In this document: positions 28,839 to 37,482 of the stretch, one piece after another
Numbering within the stretch: position 1 is the first letter of the stretch
Layout of the letters: every line of letters begins with the position of its first letter
NCBI GenBank assembly: GCA_039818985.1
Contig: JBCBSU010000001.1
Location: forward strand, 212,367-276,366
Source of the DNA: Pseudomonadota bacterium
Lineage (GTDB): Bacteria > Pseudomonadota > Alphaproteobacteria > Sphingomonadales > Sphingomonadaceae
Direction of reading: 5' to 3'
DNA length: 64,000 bases
Made by a program: the position numbers and the translations under genes
The notes under the pieces: generated by a model
The model's input: only the letters and a program-made list of their open reading frames with translations
Database searches by the model: none
Told to the model about the DNA's origin: nothing

Positions 28839-29189
28839 TTATTCGCTCAGCGCTTGCCCGACCGATTCCAGATATTGCCCTTGCTCGACGACCTCGGCGC
28901 TGCATTCCAGCGCGATTGCCTCGAATGACGCATTTTCATCGGTTAGCGCGGCAAAGCGGGCGCGGATCGCGGCTTCCAGATCGAGTTCCGGATTGCGGCC
29001 ATTGAGTTTACCGAAAAAATAGATTGCCGCGGTCTCGATATCGTCGGTGGCGCCGCCATCATCGATGGTGCTGAGCGCGATAATGCAATCGACGTCATCG
29101 GCGGTATCCGCAGACATCCGCATCTGCGCCTGAGCCGGTGCCATGGTCAGCGCGCTAGCGGCCAGCGCCGCAAATGTGTGTTTCAGCAT
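28839..29189 (-). CDS. Small secreted protein of unknown function
   Basis: The 116-residue product has a signal peptide (FAALAASALTMAPAQA-Q) and a mature, acidic, mostly helical part with two cysteines (C35 and C99), which could pair in the periplasm. GAGGAGGGGAGA lies ahead of the ATG. I do not recognise the family. It is convergent with the aspartyl protease gene and stands downstream of the GST gene on the same strand. Confidence 0.75.
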   Translation of the reverse strand: MLKHTFAALAASALTMAPAQAQMRMSADTADDVDCIIALSTIDDGGATDDIETAAIYFFGKLNGRNPELDLEAAIRARFAALTDENASFEAIALECSAEVVEQGQYLESVGQALSE

Positions 29190-29268
29190 ATCCTGTCTCC
29201 CCTCCTCTTCCTGGGAAATATTATGCCTCTATCTGAGGTGAGACAATGGTAATGCAGTGGCAGGCGTT

Positions 29269-29955
29269 TTAGGCCGCCATTCGCGGGAAAGTAATGGTCG
29301 TATCGCCGGGCTGCCACGGCTGTTCTTTTTGCATCGCGGTGGCGAACAGGTCGCTGGCGAGATGGCCCGCCAGCCAAGCATGAAGATGCGGCAGAGGCAG
29401 GGTGTCGAACCAGCCCCGGTCGTGATTGGCGAACTGGCGGACAAAGGGGAAGATGGCGATATCGGCGAGGCTGCGCGCCACGCCGAAAAGCTGGCTTTGT
29501 CCCGCTTCCAGACCGTGGCTCGCCAGTTGCGTCTCCAGCCTTTCGAGAAACGCCTGGCCTTCGGTGCGGTGTATCATCGGGTCGGCATTGTCGTAGCGGG
29601 TATAATATTTATAGCGGTCGAGATGGTGCTTGAACGGGCCGTCACATGCGGCGATCAGCGCATTTACCGCGTCCTCCGGCCCGGCCTGCAGCCAGCCCTC
29701 CGGGTCATCGCGCCCCAGCGCCCAGCGGATCACCGCCAGGCTCTCCTCAAGGACGGTTTCGTCATTGCTGGCGTCGGGAAGCACCAGCACCGGCACCGTT
29801 GCCTTTGGGCTGGCGGCGATCATCGCTTCGGGCTTGTCGCTCAGCCTGACCTCGCGCAGTTCGCAGCATATGCCGGCAATAACCAGTGCCATCCGTGCGC
29901 GCATGGCATAGGGGCAGCGGCGAAAGCTGTAGAGTATCGGGCGTGGCTCGCTCAT
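29269..29955 (-). CDS. Glutathione S-transferase-like protein
   Basis: A 228-residue protein with an N-terminal thioredoxin fold (LYSFRRCPYAMRARMALVIAG, carrying a CPYA motif in the position of the redox Cys) and a helical GST C-terminal domain (LADIAIFPFVRQFA with the conserved Asp capping box). It may use glutathione to reduce or conjugate a substrate, not identified. Its ATG overlaps the trhO stop by 4 bp, so it is translated with trhO. Confidence 0.88.
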   Translation of the reverse strand: MSEPRPILYSFRRCPYAMRARMALVIAGICCELREVRLSDKPEAMIAASPKATVPVLVLPDASNDETVLEESLAVIRWALGRDDPEGWLQAGPEDAVNALIAACDGPFKHHLDRYKYYTRYDNADPMIHRTEGQAFLERLETQLASHGLEAGQSQLFGVARSLADIAIFPFVRQFANHDRGWFDTLPLPHLHAWLAGHLASDLFATAMQKEQPWQPGDTTITFPRMAA

Positions 29956-30962
29956 TCCTCACCCGAACCCAGGACTTCCCAGAGTTCATCCGCTATTTCC
30001 GGCTTTTGCGGCTGTGCCATTCGCTGGCCGAGATGCTGTTGCCGGCGCTGGGCTGCCAGCGTCATTTGCCGCTGGCGTTCGCGATAGCGCGCCTTTTGCG
30101 CCTGGTCGCGGCTGTCGGCGCAATGCGGGCACTGCTCGCCGGGAATATAATCGGGATGCCGCGTTTCCTCGGGCGTCAGCGGCGTGCGGCAGGCGCGGCA
30201 CAGCACATGTTCGCCGGGCTTCAGGCCATGGGTGACGCTGACGCGCTCATCGAAGACGAAGCAGGCGCCGTCAAAGCGATTCTCCACTTCAGGCACATGT
30301 TCGAGATATTTCAATATGCCGCCCTTGAGGTGCACCACATCGTCAAAGCCTTGGTTGCGGACATAGGCGGTGGCCTTTTCGCAGCGTATGCCGCCGGTGC
30401 AGAACATGGCGATGCGCGGCTCTTTGCCCTGTTCGCGCAGTTTTGCCGCGAAATCGTCGAACCAGCGGGGAAAGTCGCGAAAGCTCTGTGTCTGCGGGTT
30501 GACCGCTCCGTCAAAGCTGCCGATCGCCACTTCATAGTCATTGCGGGTATCGATCACCACCGTATCGGGATCGGCCAGCGCGTCATTCCACTCGGTTGGC
30601 GCGATATATTCGCCCTTGTCATTGGCGGCATCGATTCCGGCGACGCCCATGGTGACAATCTCGGATTTGAGCCGCACCTTCATGCGCAGGAAAGGCGGGG
30701 CATCGGCACGCGAATATTTGACTTCCAGAGCGTCAAAGCTGGGCCAGTCACGGATATGGGCAATTACCGCCGCCACCGCATCATCATCCCCGGCTATGGT
30801 GCCGTTGACCCCTTCATCGGCGATCAGCATCGTGCCCTTAATGTCCTGTTTGGCGCACAGGTCATGCAAGGCTTCGCGCCGCGCCTTACGATCCGTTACC
30901 GGAGCGAAATGGTAGAGCGCGGCGACGCAATAGCGGTCTTTTTGTGATGGGCTGTCGGTCAT
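29952..30962 (-). CDS. trhO: tRNA uridine(34) hydroxylase TrhO (rhodanese-domain)
   Basis: TrhO makes 5-hydroxyuridine at tRNA position 34 in an oxygen-dependent way. The protein has the N-terminal acylphosphatase-like part (LCAKQDIKGTMLIADEGVNGTIAG), a central rhodanese domain with VVIDTRNDYE and the active-site Cys in MFCTGGIRCEKA, and a C-terminal zinc-ribbon-like stretch (CRACRTPL ... CPHC). The start at 30962 (MTDSPSQKDRY) gives 336 residues, close to the family length; the frame is open 30 codons further. No strong RBS was seen there, so the start is uncertain. Confidence 0.9.
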   Translation of the reverse strand: MTDSPSQKDRYCVAALYHFAPVTDRKARREALHDLCAKQDIKGTMLIADEGVNGTIAGDDDAVAAVIAHIRDWPSFDALEVKYSRADAPPFLRMKVRLKSEIVTMGVAGIDAANDKGEYIAPTEWNDALADPDTVVIDTRNDYEVAIGSFDGAVNPQTQSFRDFPRWFDDFAAKLREQGKEPRIAMFCTGGIRCEKATAYVRNQGFDDVVHLKGGILKYLEHVPEVENRFDGACFVFDERVSVTHGLKPGEHVLCRACRTPLTPEETRHPDYIPGEQCPHCADSRDQAQKARYRERQRQMTLAAQRRQQHLGQRMAQPQKPEIADELWEVLGSGEE

Positions 30963-31048
30963 GCGCCGCGCTATATCGTCCGATGCGGGATATTTCCAGT
31001 GGCGGTAGATTTTGAGCCCCTCCTCTGAAGACGAGGGTTCTCCCCAAA

Positions 31049-31417
31049 TCAACTGCCGCGCTGCTGCACCAGCAGCAGCTCCAGCCGACGCAATTCGCGC
31101 AGCATCCGATTGGCTTGCATTACCGGCATAAGCGACATTTTCAGCATTCCGCCAACCACCAGCAGCGTCACTGCGGGCAGGCCCCAGCGTAGCTGGCTCA
31201 CCGCATCGTCAGCGTTGAAAAATTCGATGCTCATCCACACCGCAACCAGGAACATTACCGACTGGACAATCATGATCACCCAGTTAACCCATGATGCGGT
31301 GCCGCGGAACATCCCGAAGGCCTGGGCGAAATAGCCTGGTTCATGACGCAATTCTTCCATCAACGCCTGTTCTTCCTGTGTCAGCGTCTCACTGATCATC
31401 TTGTCAAACTGGTCCAT
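31049..31417 (-). CDS. DUF6768-type membrane protein, partner of the ECF sigma factor
   Basis: The 122-residue protein has a cytoplasmic N-terminal helix region (about 45 residues, MDQFDKMISETLTQEEQALMEELR), two membrane helices (about 45-65 and 78-100) and a basic C-terminal tail (RELRRLELLLVQQ). Its layout matches DUF6768 proteins, which often follow ECF sigma genes. Its start overlaps the end of the sigma gene by 14 bp, so the two are co-translated. The position suggests a regulator of the sigma factor, possibly an anti-sigma protein, but this is inference. Confidence 0.8.
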   Translation of the reverse strand: MDQFDKMISETLTQEEQALMEELRHEPGYFAQAFGMFRGTASWVNWVIMIVQSVMFLVAVWMSIEFFNADDAVSQLRWGLPAVTLLVVGGMLKMSLMPVMQANRMLRELRRLELLLVQQRGS

Positions 31418-31988
31418 TTTCAGTCTCCTTTACAATCTCGTCCTGCATCATGGTCTTGAGCTGGTTGCGCGCATGCATCAGCCGGGTCTTGACCGTCCCT
31501 TCGGCTATATCGAGCGCCAGTGCGATCTCGGCGACGCGAAAGCCTTCACGATAGAACAGCGTCAATACCGTCTGATGCCCGGGTGACAGCCGGTCAATCG
31601 CTCGCCCCAGATCAAGCTCTGTGATCGCGCGGTCACCCGGATCGTCCGTGACGGCACTATCGGTCAGCCCTGGATCGGCTGCGGCATCATGCCTCGCCTG
31701 CTTCGCCATCGCCTTGAGGCAGCGACGGTTGACGGTGCGATAGGCCCAGACGGCAAAGGCGCGATCATCCTTGAGCCTGGCAAGCCCGCGATAAATATCG
31801 ATCCATGCCGATTGCAGCGCGTCGCGCGCCACTTCCCTGTCGCCAGTGCGGCGAATGGCAAAGCCCAGAAAGCGCGGTTGCCAATAGCGATACAGCGCAT
31901 CCCAGCCGCGTTTGCCGTCCAGCCGTGCCCTGGCAACGAGGAGATTCTGCATCGCGTTGCGCAGTTTCGGGCGCAGATGCTCGGTCAT
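31404..31988 (-). CDS. ECF-type sigma-70 factor
   Basis: The 194-residue protein has sigma region 2 (YRYWQPRFLGFAIRRTGDREVARDALQSAWIDIYRGLARLKDDRAFAVWAYR area) and region 4 with a helix-turn-helix (LSPGHQTVLTLFYREGFRVAEIALALDIAEGTVKTRLMHARNQL area), without regions 1 and 3, as in ECF factors. GGGAGGAGAC lies right before the ATG at 31988. It should direct RNA polymerase to a small regulon; the signal is unknown. The DUF6768 gene overlaps its end. The 134-bp gap to the divergent pdeM gene may hold an autoregulated promoter. Confidence 0.9.
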   Translation of the reverse strand: MTEHLRPKLRNAMQNLLVARARLDGKRGWDALYRYWQPRFLGFAIRRTGDREVARDALQSAWIDIYRGLARLKDDRAFAVWAYRTVNRRCLKAMAKQARHDAAADPGLTDSAVTDDPGDRAITELDLGRAIDRLSPGHQTVLTLFYREGFRVAEIALALDIAEGTVKTRLMHARNQLKTMMQDEIVKETENGPV

Positions 31989-32122
31989 GTCTCCTCCCTT
32001 TTGCCATGGATCTATAGAGAAGAGGCGGGCACAGCCCAAATGGTTCACTATGTGCAGGAAAAAATCCCTGACGGTCGGGTTCGGCCATTGCCATTGCCGC
32101 GTGGCTCGCGCATATCGGAGCG

Positions 32123-32854
32123 ATGGTTCACCCTTCGTTCGCATGCTTCTCCTTTGCCGGTGAGACATTTCATGCACTGGCCGATGATGCACTTTACTGG
32201 CCGCGCCAGAACGCGCTGCTGGTGGCGGACCTGCATCTGGAAAAGGCCAGCTGGTATGCCGCATCGGGGCAGATGTTGCCGCCCTATGACAGCCGGGCGA
32301 CGCTGGAGCGGCTGGCATGGCTGGTCGATACGCTTGATGTCGGTTCTGTCTGGTCGCTGGGCGACAATTATCATGACAGCGCTGGTGAGGCGCGGCTCGA
32401 AGACGATGCCGCCATGATGCTGCGGGCGCTGACGGAGCGGGTCGACTGGCACTGGATTACCGGCAATCATGATGAACAGCTTGACGGCTGCTGGGGCGGG
32501 CAGGTGGTCGAGCACTGGACCCTCGACAATATCCTGCTCTGTCACCAACCCGATAGTGGCGCGTCATGGCCGCAGATTTGCGGCCATTATCACCCCAAGC
32601 TGCGGATACAGAATCGTGGCCGGATGGTGTCGCGCCGCTGCTATATGGCGAGTGAGACGCTGCTGATCATGCCGGCATTCGGGGCATTGACCGGTGGTCT
32701 CGATGCTGCCGACCCGGTCTATGCCGAAGTCTTTGGTGATCAGGACTACAGGGCGATGCTGCCGGTCCATGACAAGATGCTGACCTTCGCCCCGGACAGC
32801 GCTGCGACTCTGGCCAAGGCGGCTGCGGCACAACGGGCCAAAGCGGCTTTGTGA
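32123..32854 (+). CDS. pdeM: Ligase-associated DNA damage response endonuclease PdeM
   Basis: A 243-residue calcineurin-like metallo-phosphoesterase. The metal-binding motifs are ADLHLEKASW (DxH), LGDNYHD, ITGNHDEQ and CGHYHPK, in the order and spacing of PdeM. In the family it is found with a DEXH helicase, ATP-dependent ligase and MBL exonuclease and is proposed to process DNA in repair. Here the helicase is 4.4 kb upstream and separated by other genes. The gene overlaps moeA by 4 bp (GTGA), so its transcript continues into moeA. Confidence 0.92.
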   Translation: MVHPSFACFSFAGETFHALADDALYWPRQNALLVADLHLEKASWYAASGQMLPPYDSRATLERLAWLVDTLDVGSVWSLGDNYHDSAGEARLEDDAAMMLRALTERVDWHWITGNHDEQLDGCWGGQVVEHWTLDNILLCHQPDSGASWPQICGHYHPKLRIQNRGRMVSRRCYMASETLLIMPAFGALTGGLDAADPVYAEVFGDQDYRAMLPVHDKMLTFAPDSAATLAKAAAAQRAKAAL

Positions 32855-34056
32855 GCCGCCTGATTACCCTTGCCGAAGCGCGGAAGCATATCCTTGATGC
32901 GCTGACACGCCTGCCGGTGGAAACCGTGTTGCTCGCTCATGCGACCAGGCGAGTTCTCGCGGAGGATATCATCGCCCGGCATGACCAGCCGGCGGAAAAT
33001 ATCTCCGCCATGGATGGCTATGCGGTACGGCTGCAGGATTGTGATGTCGGCAATGCGATTCGCGTTATCGGTGAAGCCCGTGCGGGAGACGCTTTTGACC
33101 GCGCGATAGGGCCGGGTGAGGCGGTGCGCATATCCACTGGCGCCTGGCTGCCATCGGGAGCCGATCATATCCTGATCCAGGAAGAGGCCGAGTGCGACGG
33201 CGACACGCTGGTCGCAACCGTGGCGCAGGCGGCGAATGGCTTTATCCGCGCCAGGGGCCGTGACTTCAGCACCGGCGCATTGCTTCTCGACGCCGGCACC
33301 CGCCTCACCCCGGCAGCGATAGCGTTGTGCGCTGCAGCCGGACGCAACAAGGTTGCGGTCTATCGTCGTCCGGGTGTCGCCATCCTCACCAATGGCGATG
33401 AACTGTGCGAGCCGGGCGAGGCGCTGCGCTCCGGTGCGTTATATGACAGCAATGGTGACGGGCTGGCGGCGCAGATTGCCGTCTGGGGCGGCAGTATCGG
33501 GTGGCAGGGGCGTGGCGGCGATGATGCAGCGGCGATGGCGACCGTGTTGAACCAGGCGAAGGGCCATGACCTGCTGGTGATTGCCGGCGGTGCCTCGGTC
33601 GGGCCGCATGATATTGTCCGCACCGCTTTCACTGCCGGGGGTGGCAAAGAGATTTTCAGCCGCATGGCGGTCAAACCGGGCAAGCCAGCATGGTTTGGCC
33701 GATTTGGCACCATGCCGGTGATCGGTCTGCCGGGCAATCCGGCCTCGGCCTTTGTCACCGCCGAGCTGCTGGTCCGTCTGGCGGTGGAACATATGGCGGG
33801 CGATGCGGTCAGTGCCGATCTGCCGCTGCAATCGGCGCTGGCGTCGAAAGCGCTCCCGGCCAATGGCCCGCGTGAGACCTTTGCCCGGGCCATTGTCAGC
33901 GACAACGGCAAAGGGCAGCGGATCATCGCTGCGGCAGACGATCAGGACAGCAGCCTGTTGCGACCGCTTGTCGCCGCCAATGCGCTTTTGCATCGCCCGG
34001 CGGGTGCCGCCGCCGTCGCAACGGGCGAATATGTGCGCTATCTCGCGCTGGGATGA
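32851..34056 (+). CDS. moeA: Molybdopterin molybdenumtransferase MoeA
   Basis: MoeA inserts molybdate into adenylylated molybdopterin. The 401-residue protein contains the usual start LITLAEARKHILDAL, the core motif DQPAENISAMDGYAV, the MoCF-binding domain with ILTNGDEL, DSNG, and GGASVGPHD, and the C-terminal domain with GLPGNPASAFVT. The GTG start overlaps the pdeM stop. No other moa or mog genes are in the window, so here moeA is separated from its pathway partners. Confidence 0.95.
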   Translation: MSRLITLAEARKHILDALTRLPVETVLLAHATRRVLAEDIIARHDQPAENISAMDGYAVRLQDCDVGNAIRVIGEARAGDAFDRAIGPGEAVRISTGAWLPSGADHILIQEEAECDGDTLVATVAQAANGFIRARGRDFSTGALLLDAGTRLTPAAIALCAAAGRNKVAVYRRPGVAILTNGDELCEPGEALRSGALYDSNGDGLAAQIAVWGGSIGWQGRGGDDAAAMATVLNQAKGHDLLVIAGGASVGPHDIVRTAFTAGGGKEIFSRMAVKPGKPAWFGRFGTMPVIGLPGNPASAFVTAELLVRLAVEHMAGDAVSADLPLQSALASKALPANGPRETFARAIVSDNGKGQRIIAAADDQDSSLLRPLVAANALLHRPAGAAAVATGEYVRYLALG

Positions 34057-34157
34057 GATTTTACCTTCGGTTTCGCGGGCGGAACGTTATGACAGCGACG
34101 TTGCAATCGCTTATGGACAGGTAAAGCGATGAGCATCGACAGGCCTGGGGAGCATAT

Positions 34158-35642
34158 ATGGTAAAACGTACAGGCGCGCTTTTGGCCATGGCCGCAATGC
34201 TGGCATCTTGCGGTGGCGATGGTGGATCGGGTCCGCCAACGGCCGGTTCCCCACCAACCGCAAGCCCTTCCCCCTCCCCCTCGCCACCACCGACAAACCA
34301 GACCTGTTCGTTGCGTGCGCGGCAGGACTGGGTGGCGGAGCAGCTCAACGAATTCTACCTGTTCCCCGACCTGCTGGCGCAAAATGTCAACCCCGATGAT
34401 TTTTCCACCGTCCAGGCTTATATTGACGCGCTGGTTGCCCCGGCCCGGGCGCAGGGGCGTGATCGCTTTTTCACCTTCATCACCTCGATCGAGCAGGAAA
34501 ATGCCTTTTTCGCCTCAGGTGCGACTGCCGGCTTCGGCATTCGTCTGTCGATCGATGCGGCAGCGGGCAGCGTTACCATCATCGATGCGATCGAAGGCGC
34601 GCCGGGACTGGCGGCCGGTCTCGATCGCGGTACCGAATTGCTGGCGATCGGCACCAACATGAATAATCTGCGCGATGTTTCAGAGATTATCGCCAGCGAT
34701 GGCAGCGGCGGTGTTTCTGCTGCATTGGGGCCGTCGACCAGCGGCACCGCGCGGGTGCTGCGCTTCCGTGATGCCGCCGGCAACACTGTCACCAGCACCG
34801 TGACCAAAGCGGAATTTGACACACCACCCATCTCGCCGCGTTTCGGGGTGGAGATATTCACCGATGGTGGTCGCCGCGTCGGCTATGTCAATCTGCGCAC
34901 CTTTATCGATACCGCCGATGATGCGCTGCGCAACGCTTTTGCCCAATTCCGCGCCGAGGGCGTGACCGAGGTCATTCTCGATCTGCGCTATAATGGCGGC
35001 GGCCTGGTATCGACAGCGGAGCTTTTCGGCGATTTCCTTGGCGGCAATCGTTTTCCTTCGGACATCTTCTCGTTCACTGTATTCCGCCCCTCGCAGTCAC
35101 AGTTTAACGAGACGCGCAATTTTGCGCCGCAACCCCAGTCGATCTCTCCGGTAAAAATTGCGGTGATCGCTACGTCGAGCACCGCCTCCGCCAGCGAGTT
35201 GGTTACCAATGCCTTCATTCCCTATCTCGGCGCCGATATCGGCCTGATCGGCAGCAATACATCGGGCAAGCCGGTGGGCCAGATTGCCCGTGACCGGGCG
35301 GAATGCGATGACCGGCTGCGTGTAGTTGCCTTTCAGGTCCAGAATGCCGATCGCGAGGGGGACTATTTCAACGGGCTGGCCGGGGTGATGGATGCCACCT
35401 GTCGCGCCAGTGACGATTTTTCCACACCGCTCGGCAATAGCGGTGAAGCGTCGATTGCCCAGGCGCTGAGCTTCTTGCGGGGCGAGAGCTGCACCCCGAT
35501 ATCCGGTGCGACCGCATCAGTTGAGGGCAGCACAGCACGGCAAAGCGGGCAATCTGTTCCTGTTCCGGGCGGAGTGTCGGGCGAATTGCTGCTTCCCGAG
35601 GCGCCAACACCGGCGCAGCGGGAAATTCCGGGGCTGTTTTAG
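34158..35642 (+). CDS. S41-family serine protease, lipoprotein
   Basis: The 494-residue protein has a lipoprotein signal with lipobox MLASC (Cys18), a Pro/Ser/Thr-rich linker, a PDZ-like region, and an S41 protease domain with DLRYNGGGLVSTAELFG and STASASELV. Ser346 and Lys371 (SGKPVG) lie 25 residues apart, the same spacing as the Ser-Lys dyad of tail-specific protease Prc, so the protein should be an active periplasmic endopeptidase. A second Pro-rich tail ends it. It stands alone after moeA, 101 bp later. Confidence 0.9.
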   Translation: MVKRTGALLAMAAMLASCGGDGGSGPPTAGSPPTASPSPSPSPPPTNQTCSLRARQDWVAEQLNEFYLFPDLLAQNVNPDDFSTVQAYIDALVAPARAQGRDRFFTFITSIEQENAFFASGATAGFGIRLSIDAAAGSVTIIDAIEGAPGLAAGLDRGTELLAIGTNMNNLRDVSEIIASDGSGGVSAALGPSTSGTARVLRFRDAAGNTVTSTVTKAEFDTPPISPRFGVEIFTDGGRRVGYVNLRTFIDTADDALRNAFAQFRAEGVTEVILDLRYNGGGLVSTAELFGDFLGGNRFPSDIFSFTVFRPSQSQFNETRNFAPQPQSISPVKIAVIATSSTASASELVTNAFIPYLGADIGLIGSNTSGKPVGQIARDRAECDDRLRVVAFQVQNADREGDYFNGLAGVMDATCRASDDFSTPLGNSGEASIAQALSFLRGESCTPISGATASVEGSTARQSGQSVPVPGGVSGELLLPEAPTPAQREIPGLF

Positions 35643-35661
35643 GGTATACAGCGAAAGTCGT

Positions 35662-35698
35662 GGCCGACCCAGCCGGGCTGCGCCTTGCGGGATCGGCC
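35662..35698. terminator. Hairpin between convergent S41 protease and cold-shock genes
   Basis: Arms GGCCGACCC and GGGATCGGCC, which pair with one bulged base, enclose a GC-rich 18-base loop. It lies between two convergent genes and may end both transcripts, but there is no run of T, so the call is tentative. Confidence 0.35.
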
Positions 35699-35709
35699 AG
35701 CGAGTTCCA

Positions 35710-35919
35710 CTAGTCGGCGTTGCTTAGATTGACCGCACTTTCCTTGCCATTGCGGCCTGTCTCAAGATCGAAATTGAGCCGCTGGTCATTTTGCAATGTG
35801 TGCATCCCGGCGGCCTGCACTGCGGTAATATGGACAAAGGCATCGCTGGCGCCATCTTCGCGCTCGATAAAACCATAGCCCTTGTCGGTATTGAAAAATT
35901 TTACTTTGCCGGTTGGCAT
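35710..35919 (-). CDS. Cold-shock domain protein (CspA family)
   Basis: A 69-residue single-domain RNA chaperone. The OB-fold motifs are GKVKFFNTDKGYGFIE (RNP1) and DAFVHIT (RNP2), as in CspA proteins. It should bind single-stranded RNA or DNA and ease translation, not necessarily only in the cold. AGGAAA lies 6 bases before the ATG. An AT-rich upstream region may give a long leader. It is convergent with the S41 protease gene. Confidence 0.95.
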   Translation of the reverse strand: MPTGKVKFFNTDKGYGFIEREDGASDAFVHITAVQAAGMHTLQNDQRLNFDLETGRNGKESAVNLSNAD

Positions 35920-36149
35920 GTTCGTTTTCCTTTCAGGAAGCAATATATGGCCTGGCACACCATTGTGCAGGACAGGTCGCGTAAGTCGTTGAGTCTCTGA
36001 AAGGGATCAATTCTGCTGACAGGCCGTTGGGAAAATATCCCTCAATGGCGCGTCATCTCCATGGGCCCGTCACAAATTCTGACGTCAGCTGACTGGCGGT
36101 TAGCAGGCACCACGCGTTATGGCCAGTCAAATACGTCTCCCTGGTACCT

Positions 36150-36767
36150 TTACCACTGCCCGGTGGCGCCTGCGCCCTTTACCGGTCCCTTTATCCGGTC
36201 AATGATCCAGCCGCCGTAAAAGCCGCCCGGCTGGGGGCGTGCCTTTTCCCATTCGCCACCGGCGTCCTTGACGAAACAGGCGAGTTTCGACGGATAGAAA
36301 GCGAACCAGCCGGCAATTGCGGTATAGCCTTCTGCAAGATCGTCAAACGGATCGGGATAGGTCCAGGCGGCATCGGCAATCCGGGTGCCATTGTCGAGAA
36401 GCAGGTCATAGCTGACCGCGACCCCTTTCCACTCGCATACCGACAGGCCATCATTTGGCTGCAGCAATGCGGTGCCCACATCATCGGGATGGATATAGGG
36501 CACCGGCGCGCCGGCCGTCTCCTTGACGATCAGCGGTCGCCGGGTCTCGGCGATCAGCGTATCGCCGTGCATCACCCGGATATGCGCATCCAGCCCGCCA
36601 ATATCGCCCGCCATAATCGGTGGGCGTGGATAGTCCCATACCGATTCCTCACCCTTGCCTGCCTGCTCGACCCCGGGTGGCCGGAAAGACCGGTCCCAAT
36701 GAGCACGGCCCGGCTTGACCCGCGCCAGCAGGACCTGCTTGTCGGGCAGGGGCGGCAGACCGCTCAT
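36150..36767 (-). CDS. DUF427 domain protein
   Basis: A 205-residue protein with a single DUF427 domain (about residues 40-150; VWDYPRPP, ETRRPLIVKETAGAPVPYIHPDDV, VCEWKGVAVSYDL are family signatures). The family has a beta-barrel-like fold; its biological role is not well established. A C-terminal extension of about 50 residues follows. Its ATG overlaps the stop of the upstream lipoprotein gene by 4 bp. Confidence 0.88.
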   Translation of the reverse strand: MSGLPPLPDKQVLLARVKPGRAHWDRSFRPPGVEQAGKGEESVWDYPRPPIMAGDIGGLDAHIRVMHGDTLIAETRRPLIVKETAGAPVPYIHPDDVGTALLQPNDGLSVCEWKGVAVSYDLLLDNGTRIADAAWTYPDPFDDLAEGYTAIAGWFAFYPSKLACFVKDAGGEWEKARPQPGGFYGGWIIDRIKGPVKGAGATGQW

Positions 36768-37225
36768 GGTGCCTCCGGTCCGGTAAAGGGCTGGTTATCG
36801 GTCCATGCACAGCCGGAGCGGATTTCATCGCCGAGCTGCAATGTCACCACGAAAGGATAGACGCGGTCCGACATGGTGTCCGAACACTGGCCCGGGGTGA
36901 TCACCAGGGTCAATCGTTCGCTTGCCAAAGTACCGCTGAACGACAGACCGCCGCGTCCGGCAAAGCGCTTAACTGTCACCCGGTCCCCTTCGGGATTGTC
37001 CGGCGTGGTATAAAGCAGCGTCTCCGGCGCGGCATCTTTGTCACTCGATATTTCACCACCCCAAAATGGCTCATTGCCGGTGAGATGGATAACCGCATCC
37101 GCCGCGATACCGTCATAAGGCCGCTTGTCGCTGGTATCCCCGGGTACATTGTCCTTGTCGGTCGCGGCCGAACAGGCGGTGAGCAACAGGCAGGCCATAA
37201 TGATGGGCGGGAGAGTCAGTTTCAT
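36764..37225 (-). CDS. COG3650-like lipoprotein
   Basis: The 153-residue protein has a lipobox LLTAC (Cys18), so it should be lipidated and face the periplasm. The mature part matches the COG3650 pattern (TGNEPFWGGEIS, LTLVITPGQCSDTMSDRVYPFVVTL). Such proteins may bind peptidoglycan or small ligands, but their function is not settled. It is transcribed with the DUF427 gene, with a 4-bp overlap. Confidence 0.8.
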   Translation of the reverse strand: MKLTLPPIIMACLLLTACSAATDKDNVPGDTSDKRPYDGIAADAVIHLTGNEPFWGGEISSDKDAAPETLLYTTPDNPEGDRVTVKRFAGRGGLSFSGTLASERLTLVITPGQCSDTMSDRVYPFVVTLQLGDEIRSGCAWTDNQPFTGPEAP

Positions 37226-37347
37226 TGCGTCAATCGTATCAAGGTGGTGCTATATCATCCATCCCTTTCTCGGTTATATCCGCTTTTCATGCCGCATTTG
37301 CATGCTATGCCGGACCAGGCAGAATCGGCACCATGGAGAGACAGGCG

Positions 37348-37470
37348 ATGACGGAGCAGCCAGCAGCAGAAGCGATTAGTGGTCACTGCCTGTGCGGCGC
37401 GGTCAACGTCATTACGGCCCTGACGTGCAAGCCTATCGATGCCTGTCATTATGGCCTGTGCCAGTGCTGA
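37348..37470 (+). pseudogene. Truncated GFA-family (glutathione-dependent formaldehyde-activating) remnant
   Basis: A 40-codon frame from the ATG at 37348 encodes the start of a GFA-family protein: SGHCLCGAV (first zinc CxC) and IDACHYGLCQC, which corresponds to the CHCxxC zinc region. A stop follows at once, whereas family members run another 80-100 residues. The next gene starts 12 bp later, and the missing part is not found in another frame, so the 3' part was lost by deletion. It may be expressed but is unlikely to function. Confidence 0.7.
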
Positions 37471-37482
37471 GCTTGAACCCAG

